A stretch of DNA of 64,000 bases from JADJWR01 sp963847675 (GTDB lineage Bacteria; Pseudomonadota; Gammaproteobacteria; Burkholderiales; Burkholderiaceae_F): assembly GCA_963847675.1 (NCBI GenBank), contig CAWKAP010000010.1, positions 1 to 64,000 on the forward strand. The letters run 5' to 3'. Shown here in pieces: positions 23,859 to 33,985 of this stretch. Position numbers and translations under genes: made by a program. Below the pieces are notes generated by a model. The model was not told the DNA's origin, made no database searches, and saw nothing but the letters and a program-made list of their open reading frames with translations. The stretch's first letter is position 1, and each line of letters begins with the position of its first letter.

Positions 23859-25490
23859 TCAGAATCCGGCGGCGAGGCCGTCGCGGCGCGAGTCGCTGGC
23901 GGCAACATAGCCTTCGACGGCGGGGTCACCGAGGCGCCAGACGAACTGGCCGCTGCCGAAATCCATGTAGCTGTCTTCGATGCGGGCAATCTGGTGCCCG
24001 CGCCGTCCGAGTTCGTCGCGCACGGCCCTCGGCATGGTCGGCTCCATGTCGACCTTCAGCCCCGCGCCCCACTTCCAGCGCGGCGCGTCGCACGCCGCCT
24101 GCGGCTGCTGGCCGGCGAGCAGCATGCGGGTCAGCGTCTGCACGTGTCCCTGCGGCTGCATGTTGCCGCCCATCACGCCGAAGCTCATCACCGGCAGCCC
24201 GTCCTTCATCAGGAACGCCGGGATGATGGTGTGAAATGGCCGCTTGCCCGGGCCGATGCAGTTGGCGCTGGCGGGATCGAACGAGAAACCGACGCCGCGG
24301 TTCTGCAGCGAGATGCCGTAGCCGGGAATCACCACGCCCGCGCCGAAGCCCATGTAGTTGCTCTGGATGAAGCTCACCATCATGCCGCCGGCGTCGGCGG
24401 CCGACAGGTAAATGGTGCCGCCCTGCGGCGGCGAACCGGCAGCGAAGGGCTGCGCGCGCGACATCTCGATCAGCGCCGCGCGCGTTCTCAGGTAACCGTC
24501 GTCGAGCATCTGCGCCGGCGTGACGTGCATCGCGCGCGAGTCGGCCACGAAGGCGTAGGTGTCGGCGAAGGCGAGCTTCATCGCCTCGATCATCACGTGG
24601 TGCCAGTCGGCGGAGTCCACCGCATAGTCGGCGAGCCTGGTGTGCTTCAGGATGCCGAGGCAGGCGAGCGCCGCGATGCCCTGCCCGTTCGGCGGAATCT
24701 CGTGCAGCGTGTGACCGGAGAATTCCTGGCTGATCGTCCCGACCCAGCCGTGGTCGCGCACGAAATCCCAATACGCGCCGAGGTCTTCCGCCGTCATCGC
24801 GCCGCCGTGCTCGCGCGAGTGCCGGGCGATCGCCTCGGCGATCTCGCCGTGATAGAAGGCCGCGCCGCCGCTCTCGGCGACCCGCTTCAGCGTGCGCGCG
24901 GCACCTTTGAGAACGAAGTGCTCGCCGATTTCCGGCGCGCGACCGCGCGGCAGGAAGTGATCGGCGAAGCCCGGCTGATCGCGCAGCAGCGGCGCCGCCA
25001 GTTGCCACTTCTCGTTGACGACCGGGCTCACCGCAAAGCCCCGCTCGGCGTAGTCGATGGCCGGCGCAAGCACGTCGGCGAAGGCGAGCTTGCCGAACTG
25101 CTCGTGCAGCAGCGCCCACCCGGCCACCGCGCCGGGCACGGTCACCGCATCCCAGCCGCGCACCGGACGGTTTGCGGCGAGGTCGTCGCCGTACTTGCGC
25201 CGGAAGTAGTCGAGCGTCCAGGCTGCCGGCGCGGTGCCGCTGGCGTTCAGTCCGTGCAGCTGGCTGCCGTCCCAGACGATCGCGAAGTTGTCCGAACCAA
25301 GCCCGTTGCTGCAAGGCTCGGTCAGGGCGATCACTGCGGCGGCGGCGATCGCCGCGTCGACCGCATTGCCGCCGCGCGCGATCACGCCCAGCCCCGCCTG
25401 CGCGGCGAGCGGCTGGCTGGTGGCGACGACGTTGCGCGCCAGCACCGGCCGGCGCGTGGAGGGGTAGGGGTTGTGCCAGTCGAACTTCAT
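23859..25490 (-). CDS. Gamma-glutamyltransferase family protein
   Basis: 543 residues of the Ntn-hydrolase family. VVATSQPLAAQAGLGVIARGGNAVDAAIAAA opens the large subunit and PPQGGTIYLSAADAGGMMVSFIQSNYMGFGAG places the autocleavage threonine at GGT/IYL. PGKRPFHTIIPAF and GGNMQPQGHVQTL are further conserved blocks. No signal peptide is visible, so it is probably cytoplasmic, like the YwrD-type enzymes, and may act on glutathione conjugates or related amides rather than in periplasmic salvage. GGGGCG precedes ATG 25490; a strong ribosome site is not seen. Confidence 0.9.
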   Translation of the reverse strand: MKFDWHNPYPSTRRPVLARNVVATSQPLAAQAGLGVIARGGNAVDAAIAAAAVIALTEPCSNGLGSDNFAIVWDGSQLHGLNASGTAPAAWTLDYFRRKYGDDLAANRPVRGWDAVTVPGAVAGWALLHEQFGKLAFADVLAPAIDYAERGFAVSPVVNEKWQLAAPLLRDQPGFADHFLPRGRAPEIGEHFVLKGAARTLKRVAESGGAAFYHGEIAEAIARHSREHGGAMTAEDLGAYWDFVRDHGWVGTISQEFSGHTLHEIPPNGQGIAALACLGILKHTRLADYAVDSADWHHVMIEAMKLAFADTYAFVADSRAMHVTPAQMLDDGYLRTRAALIEMSRAQPFAAGSPPQGGTIYLSAADAGGMMVSFIQSNYMGFGAGVVIPGYGISLQNRGVGFSFDPASANCIGPGKRPFHTIIPAFLMKDGLPVMSFGVMGGNMQPQGHVQTLTRMLLAGQQPQAACDAPRWKWGAGLKVDMEPTMPRAVRDELGRRGHQIARIEDSYMDFGSGQFVWRLGDPAVEGYVAASDSRRDGLAAGF

Positions 25491-25782
25491 CGCCCCTCAC
25501 CCGTGCGGCGCAGCCCGCCGGCTGGCGCCGCGACCGACGCGGTGGCCGGAGCGACCCAAAACGGTGATGAACGGTGGCTGGGCATGACGAAATGCCTTAA
25601 TCGCGGAGTGAGCGGCGGATTGTGCCAGTTGGCGACGAAACCGGCCGCTGCAGTTCAATCCGCGATTCGCGCGCTCCGTCGCAATCCGCTCGCGGCGCGC
25701 GCCCGTGCTGCCTAAAGTTCAACTCATGGAACAGCGCATCGTTTCCCGACCCATCAAAAAGACAGCAGCGAAGGAGCACACC

Positions 25783-25992
25783 ATGAACGCAACGTCCAGG
25801 ACCGTCCGCCTTGTCAGTGCCGCGATGGCTGCCTTCGTCGGTGTAACGCTGGTGCTGGCCAAGGCTCACTACAGCGACGAGTACACCCGCCTGACGTCGG
25901 GCAACGACGTGATCGTGCTGCCGGTGGCCGAGGTCATCGGCGAGCGTCCGGCGAACCTGGCCTCGACGCCGAGCGTGCAGCGCGCCAACTGA
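25783..25992 (+). CDS. Small membrane/exported protein of unknown function
   Basis: 69 residues. MNATSRTVRLVSAAMAAFVGVTLVLAKAHY gives one hydrophobic segment, then a hydrophilic tail with DEYTRLTSGNDVIVLPVAEVIGERP. AAGGAG lies 7 bases before ATG 25783, supporting translation, and a good terminator follows. No known family recognised. Confidence 0.65.
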   Translation: MNATSRTVRLVSAAMAAFVGVTLVLAKAHYSDEYTRLTSGNDVIVLPVAEVIGERPANLASTPSVQRAN

Positions 25993-26052
25993 ACGGCGCG
26001 CAGCCGATCCACAACCTCCCCCGAGACGGCGGGCGCTTCGGCGCCGGTCGTG

Positions 26053-26079
26053 AAAAAGCCCGGCATCGCCGGGCTTTTT
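26053..26079. terminator. Bidirectional rho-independent terminator
   Basis: AAAAAGCCCGGC, a 3-base loop, then GCCGGGCTTTTT. It has A- and T-tracts on both sides and lies between the small membrane protein gene (plus) and the tctA 3' end (minus), so it should serve both. Confidence 0.92.
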
Positions 26080-26100
26080 CGTTGTCGGCGCCGCTGCCTT

Positions 26101-27614
26101 TCAGTCGCCCTCGTGGAAGGCCTGCTCGCGCCCCGACTTGATCGCCGGCAGGGCGACGAGCACCAGGAGCGCGGCGGCCAGCAGCAGCAGCGTGAAGGAC
26201 AGCGGCCGGGTGAAGAACACCGTCGCATCGCCGCGCGACAGGAGCAGGGCGCGGCGCAGGTTTTCCTCCATCATCGGGCCGAGGATGAAGCCGAGGATCA
26301 GTGGCGCCGGCTCGCAGGCGAGCTTGTAGAAGACGTAGCCGATCGCGCCGAATACGGCGGTCACATAGACGTCGAACGGATTGTTGTTGATCGAGAAGAC
26401 GCCGATGCAGCAGAAGGTCAGGATCGCCGGATACAGCCACCTGTACGGCACCTTCAGCAGCTGGACCCAGATGCCGATCAGCGGCAGGTTGAGCACCACC
26501 AGCATCAGGTTGCCGACCCACATCGACGCGATCAGGCCCCAGAACAGCGCCGGGTTGCTCGACATCACCTGCGGCCCGGGCTGGATGTTGTGAATGGTCA
26601 TCGCGCCGATCATCAGCGCCATCACGGCGTTCGACGGGATGCCGAGCGTCAGCATCGGGATGAACGAGGTCTGCGCGCCGGCGTTGTTGGCCGATTCCGG
26701 CCCGGCGACGCCGCGGATGTTGCCCTTGACCGAACGGCGGCGTGGCGTTCTTGCCGGCGATCTTCTTCTCCATGCTGTACGAGGCGAAGGCCGAGAGCAG
26801 CGCGCCGCCGCCGGGAAGGATGCCGAGCACCGATCCGAGCGCGGTGCCGCGCGCGATCGCCGGCGCGGCTTGCCTGAGATCGGCGCGGGTCGGCAGCAGG
26901 TTCGTCACCTTGCCGGTGAAGACCTCGCGCTTGCCGCGCTTCTCGATGTTGACCGCGATCTCGGCAAAGGCGAACACGCCCATCGCCACCGCGACGAAGC
27001 CGAGCCCGTCGGTGAGTTCCGGCACGTCGAAGGCGAAGCGGGCCACGCCCGAGTTCACGTCGGTGCCGACCAGCCCGAGCAGCAGTCCGAGGATGATCAT
27101 CGCGATCGCCTTGATCAGCGATCCGGAGGCCAGCACCACCGCGCCGATCAGGCCGAGGCACCATCAGCGAGAAGTACTCGGCGGGGCCGAACTTGAAGGC
27201 CAGTTCCACCAGCGGCAGCGCGAAGGCGGCGATCAGCAGCGTGGCGAAGCTGCCGGCGACGAACGAGCCGATGGCGGCGATGCCCAGCGCCGCCCCGGCG
27301 CGGCCGCGTCGCGCCATCTGGTAGCCGTCGAGGCAGGTCACCACCGACGACGCCTCGCCCGGCAGGTTGACCAGGATCGCCGTCGTCGAGCCGCCGTACT
27401 GTGCGCCGTAGTAGATGCCGGCGAGCATGATCAGCGCCGAAGTGGGCTCCAGCGTGTAGGTGAACGGCAGCAGCATGGCCAGCGTCGCCACCGGGCCGAG
27501 GCCGGGCAGCACGCCGATCAGGGTGCCGATGAGCGTGCCGGCGAAGCAGTAGGCGAGGTTCTGCAGGGTCAGCGCAGTGGCCAGCCCCAGCGCCAGGTGG
27601 TTCAGCAGTTCCAC
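26101..27614 (-). CDS. tctA: Tripartite tricarboxylate transporter large permease TctA (two frame breaks)
   Basis: 503 residues if repaired. It is the 12-helix-type permease of the TTT family and imports a carboxylate delivered by TctC. Conserved blocks are GTLIGTLIGVLPGLGPVATLAMLLPFTY, GIYYGAQYGGSTTAILVNLPGE, GILPGGGALLSAFASYSMEKKI and LTLGIPSNAVMALMIGAM. The frame breaks near 27157 (extra C after YFSLMV) and near 26729 (extra base after ATPPFG). Both restore the family sequence when one base is removed. The start is GTG 27614, 16 bases after tctB. Confidence 0.9.
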
Positions 27615-27630
27615 GAGCCGGCCTCGCCTT

Positions 27631-28098
27631 TCACGGCGTCATGAAGGCCGGCCAGACCGGGATCACCATGCCCAGTCCCCAGATGAACACCGCCAGCACG
27701 AGCAGGACCAGGAAGAGCGCCAGCGGGATCACCTCGCGCATGCGGAACTCGTGGCTGGCGTAGGCGGAAACACCGATCAGCACCACCAGCGCCGCGACCA
27801 GTCCGGCCGGACGCAGCAGGAATCCGAACAGGGCGACCGCCCCGAGGATGATGGCGAGTGGCCCGAAGTGGAAGCGCTCGATGTCGCCGTCGGGCCCCTG
27901 CCGCGTCACGCCCCTGATGGCAATGACCAGGCCGAGGATCGCCAGCAGTCCGCCGAGCACGGTCGGGAAGTACCCCGGCCCCATGCGCTGCGCCGAGCCG
28001 AGTGCGTACTGCTGTGCGAAGCCCGCGAACGCCAGCCCGATCACCAGGAACATGAGACCCGACCAGAAGTCCTTCGGGTGCCGGATCCGCACGTGCAT
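27631..28098 (-). CDS. tctB: Tripartite tricarboxylate transporter small subunit TctB
   Basis: 155 residues, four predicted transmembrane segments (FWSGLMFLVIGLAFAGFAQQY, FPTVLGGLLAILGLVIAIRG, FGPLAIILGAVALFGFLL, IPLALFLVLLVLAVFIWGLGMVI). The MGPGYFPTVLG motif is typical. Membrane partner of TctA in proton-coupled carboxylate uptake. Between tctC and tctA in one operon. Confidence 0.9.
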   Translation of the reverse strand: MHVRIRHPKDFWSGLMFLVIGLAFAGFAQQYALGSAQRMGPGYFPTVLGGLLAILGLVIAIRGVTRQGPDGDIERFHFGPLAIILGAVALFGFLLRPAGLVAALVVLIGVSAYASHEFRMREVIPLALFLVLLVLAVFIWGLGMVIPVWPAFMTP

Positions 28099-28131
28099 CG
28101 CCCCCAGGCGCCCGTGACGCGCCGCGCGCGG

Positions 28132-29127
28132 TCAGTCGACCTTCGCGCCCGAGAACTTCACCACCTTCTCGTACTTGGCAAGCTCGGTGCGAATGAAGGC
28201 GGCGAACTCGGCGGGCGACGTCGGCGCAGGCTCGGCCCCCATCTTCGCCAGCCGCTCGCGCATCTCCGTCGTGAGCAGCGCCTTGCGCAGTTCCTCGTTC
28301 AGGCGGGCGACGACGGGCGACGGCGTGCCTGCCGGCGCGAACACGCCGAACCACGTCGTGACGTCGAAGCCGGCGAGGTCCTTGCCTCCCGCCTCGGCCA
28401 TCGTCGGCACGTCGGGGAACGACGACGAGCGCCTGGCCGTGGTCACCGCGAACGCGCGCAGCTTGCCGGCGCGGATGTTGGCCGCGGCCGAGGCCAGGTT
28501 GTCGAACATCAGATCGGTCTGGCCGCCGAGCAGGCCCAGCTGCGCCGGCGCGGCGCCGGCGTACGGGATGTGCACCATCGAGACCCTGGCCATCGACTTG
28601 AGCAGTTCGCCGGACATGTGGCCGCCGCTGCCGTTGCCCCCCGACGCGTAGGAAAGCTTGCCGGGATTGCGGCGCATGTAGTCGATCAGCTCCGGCACCG
28701 AATTGATGCCCAGCCTCGCCGCGGTCTCCGGCGTCATCACCAGCACGTTGGGCACCTGGGCGATCAGGGTGATCGGTGCGAAGTCCTTGACCGGGTCGTA
28801 AGGCAGCTTCGAGAACAGCCAGGGATTGATCGCGTGCGTGGCCACGGCGCCGATCACCAGCGTGTAGCCGTCGGCCGGCTGCTTTGCCACGTAGTCGACG
28901 CCAAGGTTGCCGCCGGCGCCCGGCTTGTTCTCGACGATCACATTGCCGAGCGAATCCTTGAGGCGCTCGGCCAGCGTGCGCGCAGCCACGTCGAGGGGGC
29001 CGCCGGGAGGGTAGGGCACGATCAGCCGGATCGGCTTGCTCGGGTACGCTGCGCTCTGAGCGAAAGCAGGCGACGAGGCCGCGAGGCCGAGCGCCGCGGC
29101 CAGGGCGAGAAAAAGGCGTCGGCTCAC
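28132..29127 (-). CDS. tctC: Bug-family periplasmic substrate-binding protein TctC
   Basis: 331 residues. A signal peptide (VSRRLFLALAAALGLAASSPAFAQ) is followed by YPSKPIRLIVPYPPGGPLDVAARTLAERL, VENKPGAGGNLGVDYVAKQPADGYTL and SYASGGNGSGGHMSGELLKSM, the usual Bug fold markers. It binds a carboxylate and hands it to TctAB; the ligand cannot be told from sequence. GTG 29127 has AAGGAGA upstream, which decides the start. Confidence 0.9.
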   Translation of the reverse strand: MSRRLFLALAAALGLAASSPAFAQSAAYPSKPIRLIVPYPPGGPLDVAARTLAERLKDSLGNVIVENKPGAGGNLGVDYVAKQPADGYTLVIGAVATHAINPWLFSKLPYDPVKDFAPITLIAQVPNVLVMTPETAARLGINSVPELIDYMRRNPGKLSYASGGNGSGGHMSGELLKSMARVSMVHIPYAGAAPAQLGLLGGQTDLMFDNLASAAANIRAGKLRAFAVTTARRSSSFPDVPTMAEAGGKDLAGFDVTTWFGVFAPAGTPSPVVARLNEELRKALLTTEMRERLAKMGAEPAPTSPAEFAAFIRTELAKYEKVVKFSGAKVD

Positions 29128-29240
29128 AGGGTCTCCTTGGGGCGACGGTTGCTGAAGGGCCCGATTACACCGGAAAACGGAGAGTCTTGGTGCGTAAGGG
29201 GGCAGACCCGGTCCGCGCGCGCGAAACGAAGCCGTCGCGC

Positions 29241-29870
29241 ATGCCCGCGCCGCGGCTTGCGACCGATCGGCTGAGCGTCGCACTGGCCACGCCCGCGCAT
29301 GCCGCGCTGCATGCGGCCTTCTTCGCCCGCAACCGCGAGCACTTCGCGCGCTGGGATCCGCCGCGCGGCGCCGTGGAATCGGCCGCCTACTGGGCGCGGA
29401 CGCTGGCCACGTCGATGGGCGAATTCGAAGCCGGGCACAGCGTGCCGCTCGTCGTCCTGCCGCGGCAGGCGGAGCCGGACCTGCTCGTCGGACGCATCAG
29501 TTTCACGCAGATCGCGCGCGGCGCCTTTCACTCGTGCATGCTCGGCTTTGCGGTCGATCGCGAATTCGAGGGTCGCGGCCTGATGTACGAGGCGCTCGAG
29601 GCAAGCATCGACTGGCTGTTCGACACGCTGAATCTGCACCGCGTCCAGGCCGCGCATCGCCCGGAGAACGAGCGCAGCCGGCTGCTGCTCGCGCGGCTCG
29701 GCTTCGTTCGCGAAGGACTGGCGCGCGAGTACCTGTTCATCGACGGTGCCTGGCGCGACCACGTGATCAACGCCAGGCTGAACCCGCGCTTCGACGCGTC
29801 GGTCTTTTCGCGCCGCCGTCCGGCTCGTTCCCGGCCGGCGGCCACCCCAACGAATCGAGCACGAGAATGA
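29241..29870 (+). CDS. GNAT acetyltransferase, RimJ/RimL type
   Basis: 209 residues. LATDRLSVALATPAHAALHAAF opens the fold, LGFAVDREFEGRGLMYEALEASIDWLF binds acetyl-CoA and HRVQAAHRPENERSRLLLARLGFVREGLAREYLFIDGAWRDHV completes it. It probably acetylates a protein N-terminus or small amine. ATG 29241 gives the usual N-terminal length; GTG 29190 with GGAG upstream is an alternative. The stop overlaps the next gene by 4 bases. The C-terminal tail is Arg/Pro-rich. Confidence 0.85.
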   Translation: MPAPRLATDRLSVALATPAHAALHAAFFARNREHFARWDPPRGAVESAAYWARTLATSMGEFEAGHSVPLVVLPRQAEPDLLVGRISFTQIARGAFHSCMLGFAVDREFEGRGLMYEALEASIDWLFDTLNLHRVQAAHRPENERSRLLLARLGFVREGLAREYLFIDGAWRDHVINARLNPRFDASVFSRRRPARSRPAATPTNRARE

Positions 29871-30976
29871 AGCCATCCGACGACGACGAGCGCGTTGCCC
29901 GCGCGCTGCATCACGCAACCGACGCGCCGACCGGCGCGCCGCTCACGCCGCCGCTGGTGCTGACCACCGCGTACGTGCTGCCGGGCGATCCGTCCGGCGA
30001 TTACCAGTACGCACGCTGGGCCAACCCGACCTGGACCGCGCTCGACCAGGTGCTCGCGCAACTCGAAGATGCGCCGGTGGTGACCTTTCCGTCAGGCATG
30101 GCGGCGATCGCCGCCGTGTTCTACGGGCTGCTGAAGAGCGGCGACCGCATCCTGCTGCCGGCCGATGGCTACTACACGACGCGCATCCTCGCCGAGCGTT
30201 TCCTGACGCCGATGAGCGTGGCCTTCGATCTGGTGCCGACCGCTGCGCTCGGCGAGCAGCGTTTCGACGGCTACCGGCTGGTGATGATCGAGACGCCGTC
30301 GAACCCGGCCCTTGATCTTGCCGACATCGGCGCGGTTTCGTCGCGCGCGAAGGCGGCCGGGGCGATCGTCGTCGTCGACAACACGATGATGACTCCGCTC
30401 GGGCAGCGGCCGCTCGATCTCGGCGCGGACCTCGTCGTCTGTGCCGACACCAAGGCCGTCAACGGCCACTCGGACGTGCTGTTCGGCCACGTCGCCTCGC
30501 GCGAGGCGACGCTGCTCGACGCCGTGCGCGACTGGCGCCGCATCGCAGGAAGCATTCCGGGCCCGTTCGAGGCCTGGCTGGTGCATCGCGGTGTCGAGAC
30601 CCTCGAACTGCGCTTCGCGCGGATGTGCGAATCGGCGCTCGCGCTCGCCGGGCGCCTGCAGCGGCATCGCGCGGTGCGTGCGGTGGTCTATCCGGGGCTG
30701 CCGGAGCATCCGGCGCATGCACTCGCCAGGGCGCAGATGCACGGCTTCGGCTCGATCGTCGGCGTGACGCTCGCCGACAAGGCGGCGGCGGAGCGATTCA
30801 TCGCCTCATGCCGCTTCGTGCGCGCCGCGACGAGCTTCGGCGGACTGCATACCAGCGCCGAGCGACGCGCGCGCTGGGGCGACCAGGTTGCCGAGGGGTT
30901 CATCCGCTTGTCGGTCGGCTGCGAGCCGTGCGGGGCGCTGTGGCGCGACCTCGAGCACGCGCTCGACGCGCTCTGA
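29867..30976 (+). CDS. Cys/Met metabolism PLP-dependent enzyme (cystathionine gamma-lyase/synthase-like)
   Basis: 369 residues, fold type I. YQYARWANPTWTALDQVLAQLE, VTFPSGMAAIAAVFYGLL, ETPSNPALDLADIGAV, VVDNTMMTPLGQRPLDLGADLVVCADTKAVNGHSDVLFG (the PLP lysine is in TKAVNGHSD) and the C-terminal FIRLSVGCEP are all present. It is probably a gamma-elimination or gamma-replacement enzyme of sulfur amino acids. Translationally coupled to the acetyltransferase. Confidence 0.9.
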   Translation: MKPSDDDERVARALHHATDAPTGAPLTPPLVLTTAYVLPGDPSGDYQYARWANPTWTALDQVLAQLEDAPVVTFPSGMAAIAAVFYGLLKSGDRILLPADGYYTTRILAERFLTPMSVAFDLVPTAALGEQRFDGYRLVMIETPSNPALDLADIGAVSSRAKAAGAIVVVDNTMMTPLGQRPLDLGADLVVCADTKAVNGHSDVLFGHVASREATLLDAVRDWRRIAGSIPGPFEAWLVHRGVETLELRFARMCESALALAGRLQRHRAVRAVVYPGLPEHPAHALARAQMHGFGSIVGVTLADKAAAERFIASCRFVRAATSFGGLHTSAERRARWGDQVAEGFIRLSVGCEPCGALWRDLEHALDAL

Positions 30977-30997
30977 GCGGCGAGCGCTGACCGCTGT

Positions 30998-31285
30998 TCA
31001 GGCGTCGGACAAGGGCTCGAAGCCGGCGCCGATCGGGGCAAGCTCGCCCGCCGTCGCCGCTCGGGTGGCGACATGCTGGACGTGCGCCGCGCGGGGTCCG
31101 CGCTGGGCCCAGCGCAACATCGCCGCGACGGCGGTCTCGTCGCCGTCGACCACCGCTTCGACCCGGCCGTCGCGCCGGTTGCGCACCCAGCCGCGCGCGC
31201 CGTGTTCGAGCGCCGCCTCGCACATCGAATAGCGAAAGCCCACGCCCTGGACGCGGCCGGTGATCAGCAGGTGAAGCGCGGCCAT
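30998..31285 (-). CDS. acyP: Acylphosphatase
   Basis: 95 residues. GRVQGVGFRYSMCEAALEHGARGWVRNRRDGRVEAVVDGD contains the phosphate-binding loop with the catalytic Arg (FRY) and the catalytic Asn (WVRN). It hydrolyses acyl phosphates in the cytoplasm. It is 19 bases downstream of the CoA transferase gene and probably cotranscribed. ATG 31285 is the natural start. Confidence 0.92.
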   Translation of the reverse strand: MAALHLLITGRVQGVGFRYSMCEAALEHGARGWVRNRRDGRVEAVVDGDETAVAAMLRWAQRGPRAAHVQHVATRAATAGELAPIGAGFEPLSDA

Positions 31286-31304
31286 CGGCGGAACCTGCGC
31301 CCGC

Positions 31305-32535
31305 TCAAAGCACGCCGCGTTCGCGCAGCGCGCCGATCTCGGCGGCATCGAGGCCGGCCACTTCGCGCAACACCTCGTCGGTGTGCTCGCCGAGCAGCGG
31401 CGGCGCGCGACGGTAATCGGGCGGCGAGCCGCTCATGCGGATCGGCATGCCGACCAGCGGAACGATGCCCGCGGTCGGATGCGGCAGGTCGATGCGCAGG
31501 CCGCGCGCAACGGCCTGCGGATCGGCCAGCGCCTGCGCGATCGAGTTGATCGGTCCGCACGGCACGCCGGCGGCCTCCAGCTTCTCGGCCCAGAATGCGG
31601 CCGGCCGTTCGCGGACGATCGCCTCGAGCATTGGCACCAGCACGGCGCGGTTGCGCACGCGGTCGGCGTTTTTGGCGAAGCGCGCGTCGGCGGCAAGATC
31701 GGGGCGGCCGGCGATGTCGCAGAACTTCGCGTACTGGCCGTCGTTGCCCACCGCGATCACCACGGCGCCGTCGGCGGCGGCGAAGACCTGGTACGGCACG
31801 ATGTTCTGATGCGCATTGCCGGCGCGCACGGGCGCCTTGCCCGTGGCGAGGTAGTTCGTGTTCATGTTGGCGAGCATGGCGATCATCGTGTCGAACAGCG
31901 CCATGTCGATGAACTGGCCGCGGCCCGTACGCTCGCGCTGCGCCACGGCGGCGAGGATCGCTGCGGTGGCGTACATGCCGGTCATCAGGTCGCTGATGGC
32001 GACGCCGGCCTTCTGCGGGCCGCCGCCGGGAAGGTCGTCGCGCTCGCCGGTGATCGACATGAAGCCGCCCATCGCCTGGATGATGAAGTCGTAGCCGGCG
32101 CGATCCTTGTACGGGCCGTCCTGGCCGAAGCCGGTGATCGAGCAGTAGATGAGGCGCGGATTCAGCTGCCGCCAGCGATGCGTGGTCGAGGCCGTATTTC
32201 GCCAGCTGCCCGACCTTGTAGTTCTCCACGACGACATCGCAGCGGGCGGCGAGTTTCCGCACCAGCTGCTGGCCTTCGGGCCTGCTGATGTCGACGGTGA
32301 CCGAACGCTTGCCGCGATTGGCGGCCAGGTAGTAGGCCGCCTCGGTGGTGTCGCGGCCCTGCGCGTCCTTCAGGTACGGCGGGCCCCAGGCGCGCGTGTC
32401 GTCGCCGCTGCCGGGCCGCTCGATCTTGACGACGTCGGCGCCGAGGTCGGCGAGAAGCTGCGTGCACCACGGGCCGGCCAGCACGCGTGTCAGGTCGAGG
32501 ACGCGCAGGTGTTCGAGGGCACGGGTCGCGGACAT
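31305..32535 (-). CDS. CaiB/BaiF family CoA transferase (one frame break)
   Basis: 409 residues if repaired. LRVLDLTRVLAGPWCTQLLADLGADVVKIERPGSGDDTR is the typical N-terminus, with NRGKRSVTVDISRPEGQQL, then DRAGYDFIIQAMGGFMSITGERD and GVAISDLMTGMYA. The catalytic aspartate is probably in VAISDLMTGM. The frame breaks near 32165, where SLAAA and LNPRLIYCSITGFG are separated by one extra base. The substrate is unknown; formyl-, succinyl- or crotonobetainyl-CoA transfer are the family activities. Confidence 0.9.
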
Positions 32536-32618
32536 GTTCGATGCTTCGGCTTCGGGGTCGCCGCCAAGCTTAACGGCCGCGTTGCGCTAATGTTGGCGCG
32601 CTTCGCAACGCGCTCCCG

Positions 32619-33083
32619 ATGGCCCGCAAGTATCCGTCCTGGCTGCTCCGGCTCCGCATCAACCTGTGGCCGCCGTTCATGGGCTCCGGCATCCGTGTGC
32701 GGCGCATCGCCGCCGACTATCGCGAGATCGTCGTCGAGATGCCGCTGCGCCCGTACAACAAGGGCTACTTCGGCACCCATTTCGGCGGTTCGCTGTACGC
32801 GATGACCGATCCGTTCTTCGCGCTGATGGTGCTGCACAACCTGCCGGACGACTACGTGGTGTGGGACAAGGCGGCATCGATCGAATTCATCGCGGCCGGC
32901 CGCTCGCGGATGCGCGCAACGTTCGTGCTGACACAGGACGACCTCGATCGCATCGTCAGCATGACCGACGGTGGCGACAAGCACTTGCACCTGTTCAATG
33001 TGGACGTGGTCGACCGCGAGGGGCTGACGGTGGCGAAGGTCGAGAAGCTCGTCTATGTGCGTCGCAAGCGGAGGAAGGCATGA
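32619..33083 (+). CDS. DUF4442 hotdog-fold protein (thioesterase-like)
   Basis: 154 residues. NLWPPFMGSGIRVRRIAADYREIVVEMPLRPYNKGYFGTHFGGSLYAMTDPFFALM is the DUF4442 signature with the helix of the hotdog fold, followed by WDKAASIEFIAAG. Related proteins are putative acyl-CoA thioesterases. The stop overlaps the ugpQ start by 4 bases. Divergent from the CoA transferase. Confidence 0.87.
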   Translation: MARKYPSWLLRLRINLWPPFMGSGIRVRRIAADYREIVVEMPLRPYNKGYFGTHFGGSLYAMTDPFFALMVLHNLPDDYVVWDKAASIEFIAAGRSRMRATFVLTQDDLDRIVSMTDGGDKHLHLFNVDVVDREGLTVAKVEKLVYVRRKRRKA

Positions 33084-33865
33084 GTCACCACCGGCCCTGG
33101 CCGTGGCCGCGCATCCTGGCGCACCGGGGTGCCGGTGCGCTGGCGCCCGAGAACACGCTGGCCGCGATTCGCCTCAGTCGTGAACTGGGTTTCCGCGGCA
33201 TCGAGATCGACGCGCGGCTGACGCGCGACGAGGTTCCGGTCGTGATCCACGACCGCACCCTCGAGCGAACCACCGACGGACACGGCGCGGTGGCGGAGAC
33301 GGCGTCGGCCGATGTCGCCCGCCTGGATGCCGGCTGCCGGTTCGGTGCGGAGTATCTCGGCGAGCCGGTCCCGACGCTGGCGGCGACGGTTGCGCTGTGC
33401 CGCGCGCAGGGAACCTGGATCAACCTGGAAATCAAGCGCGCACCGGGCAACGTTGCGCGCGTCGGCGAAGTCGTCGCACGCACCGCGGCGCAACTCTATG
33501 CGGACCTGCTGCGACCCGGCGCCGACCGCGGCGAGCATGTCGTGCCGCAGGTGCCGCTGCTGTCGTCGTTCGGTCGCGAAGCGCTGCTCGCCGCTCGCGC
33601 CGCTGCGCCGGACCTGCCGCGCGCGCTTCTCGTCGACGATGTGCCGCACAACTGGCAGGAAGAACTCGAGGGGCTCGGCTGCGTCAGCCTGCATGCCGAT
33701 CACGAGCTGCTGACTCCGGCGCTGGCGCGCGCCGTCAAGGACGCCGGATACTGGCTGTTCTGCTACACGGTCGACGAGCCCGCGCGCGCACGGCAGATCT
33801 TCGGCTGGGGCGTGGATGCACTGTGCACCGACCGGATCGATCTGATCGGCGCAGACTTCGCCTGA
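33080..33865 (+). CDS. ugpQ: Glycerophosphodiester phosphodiesterase
   Basis: 261 residues, TIM barrel. AHRGAGALAPENTLAAI, GFRGIEIDARLTRDEVPVVIHDRTLERTTDG, WINLEIKR and the late WGVDALCTDRIDLI form the GDPD active site. It cleaves glycerophosphodiesters to glycerol 3-phosphate and an alcohol. No signal peptide, so it is of the cytoplasmic UgpQ type. Operon with the DUF4442 gene. Confidence 0.92.
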   Translation: MSHHRPWPWPRILAHRGAGALAPENTLAAIRLSRELGFRGIEIDARLTRDEVPVVIHDRTLERTTDGHGAVAETASADVARLDAGCRFGAEYLGEPVPTLAATVALCRAQGTWINLEIKRAPGNVARVGEVVARTAAQLYADLLRPGADRGEHVVPQVPLLSSFGREALLAARAAAPDLPRALLVDDVPHNWQEELEGLGCVSLHADHELLTPALARAVKDAGYWLFCYTVDEPARARQIFGWGVDALCTDRIDLIGADFA

Positions 33866-33985
33866 GGCCGGAGCGCGGTCGTCGCGCGTGCGGTGGCGGC
33901 GACGGATCCGCGCGAATCCGTCGCGCGGCGGCGCACCGGTGCCGCTGCGCTTGTGTACGCTAGGCGGGGTTCACCGAAGCTTCCG

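Noticed and set aside
29194..29220. GTAAGG before the GNAT acetyltransferase gene
   Set aside because: No CGACT or related -10 at N15-N17; only a GC-rich tract follows.
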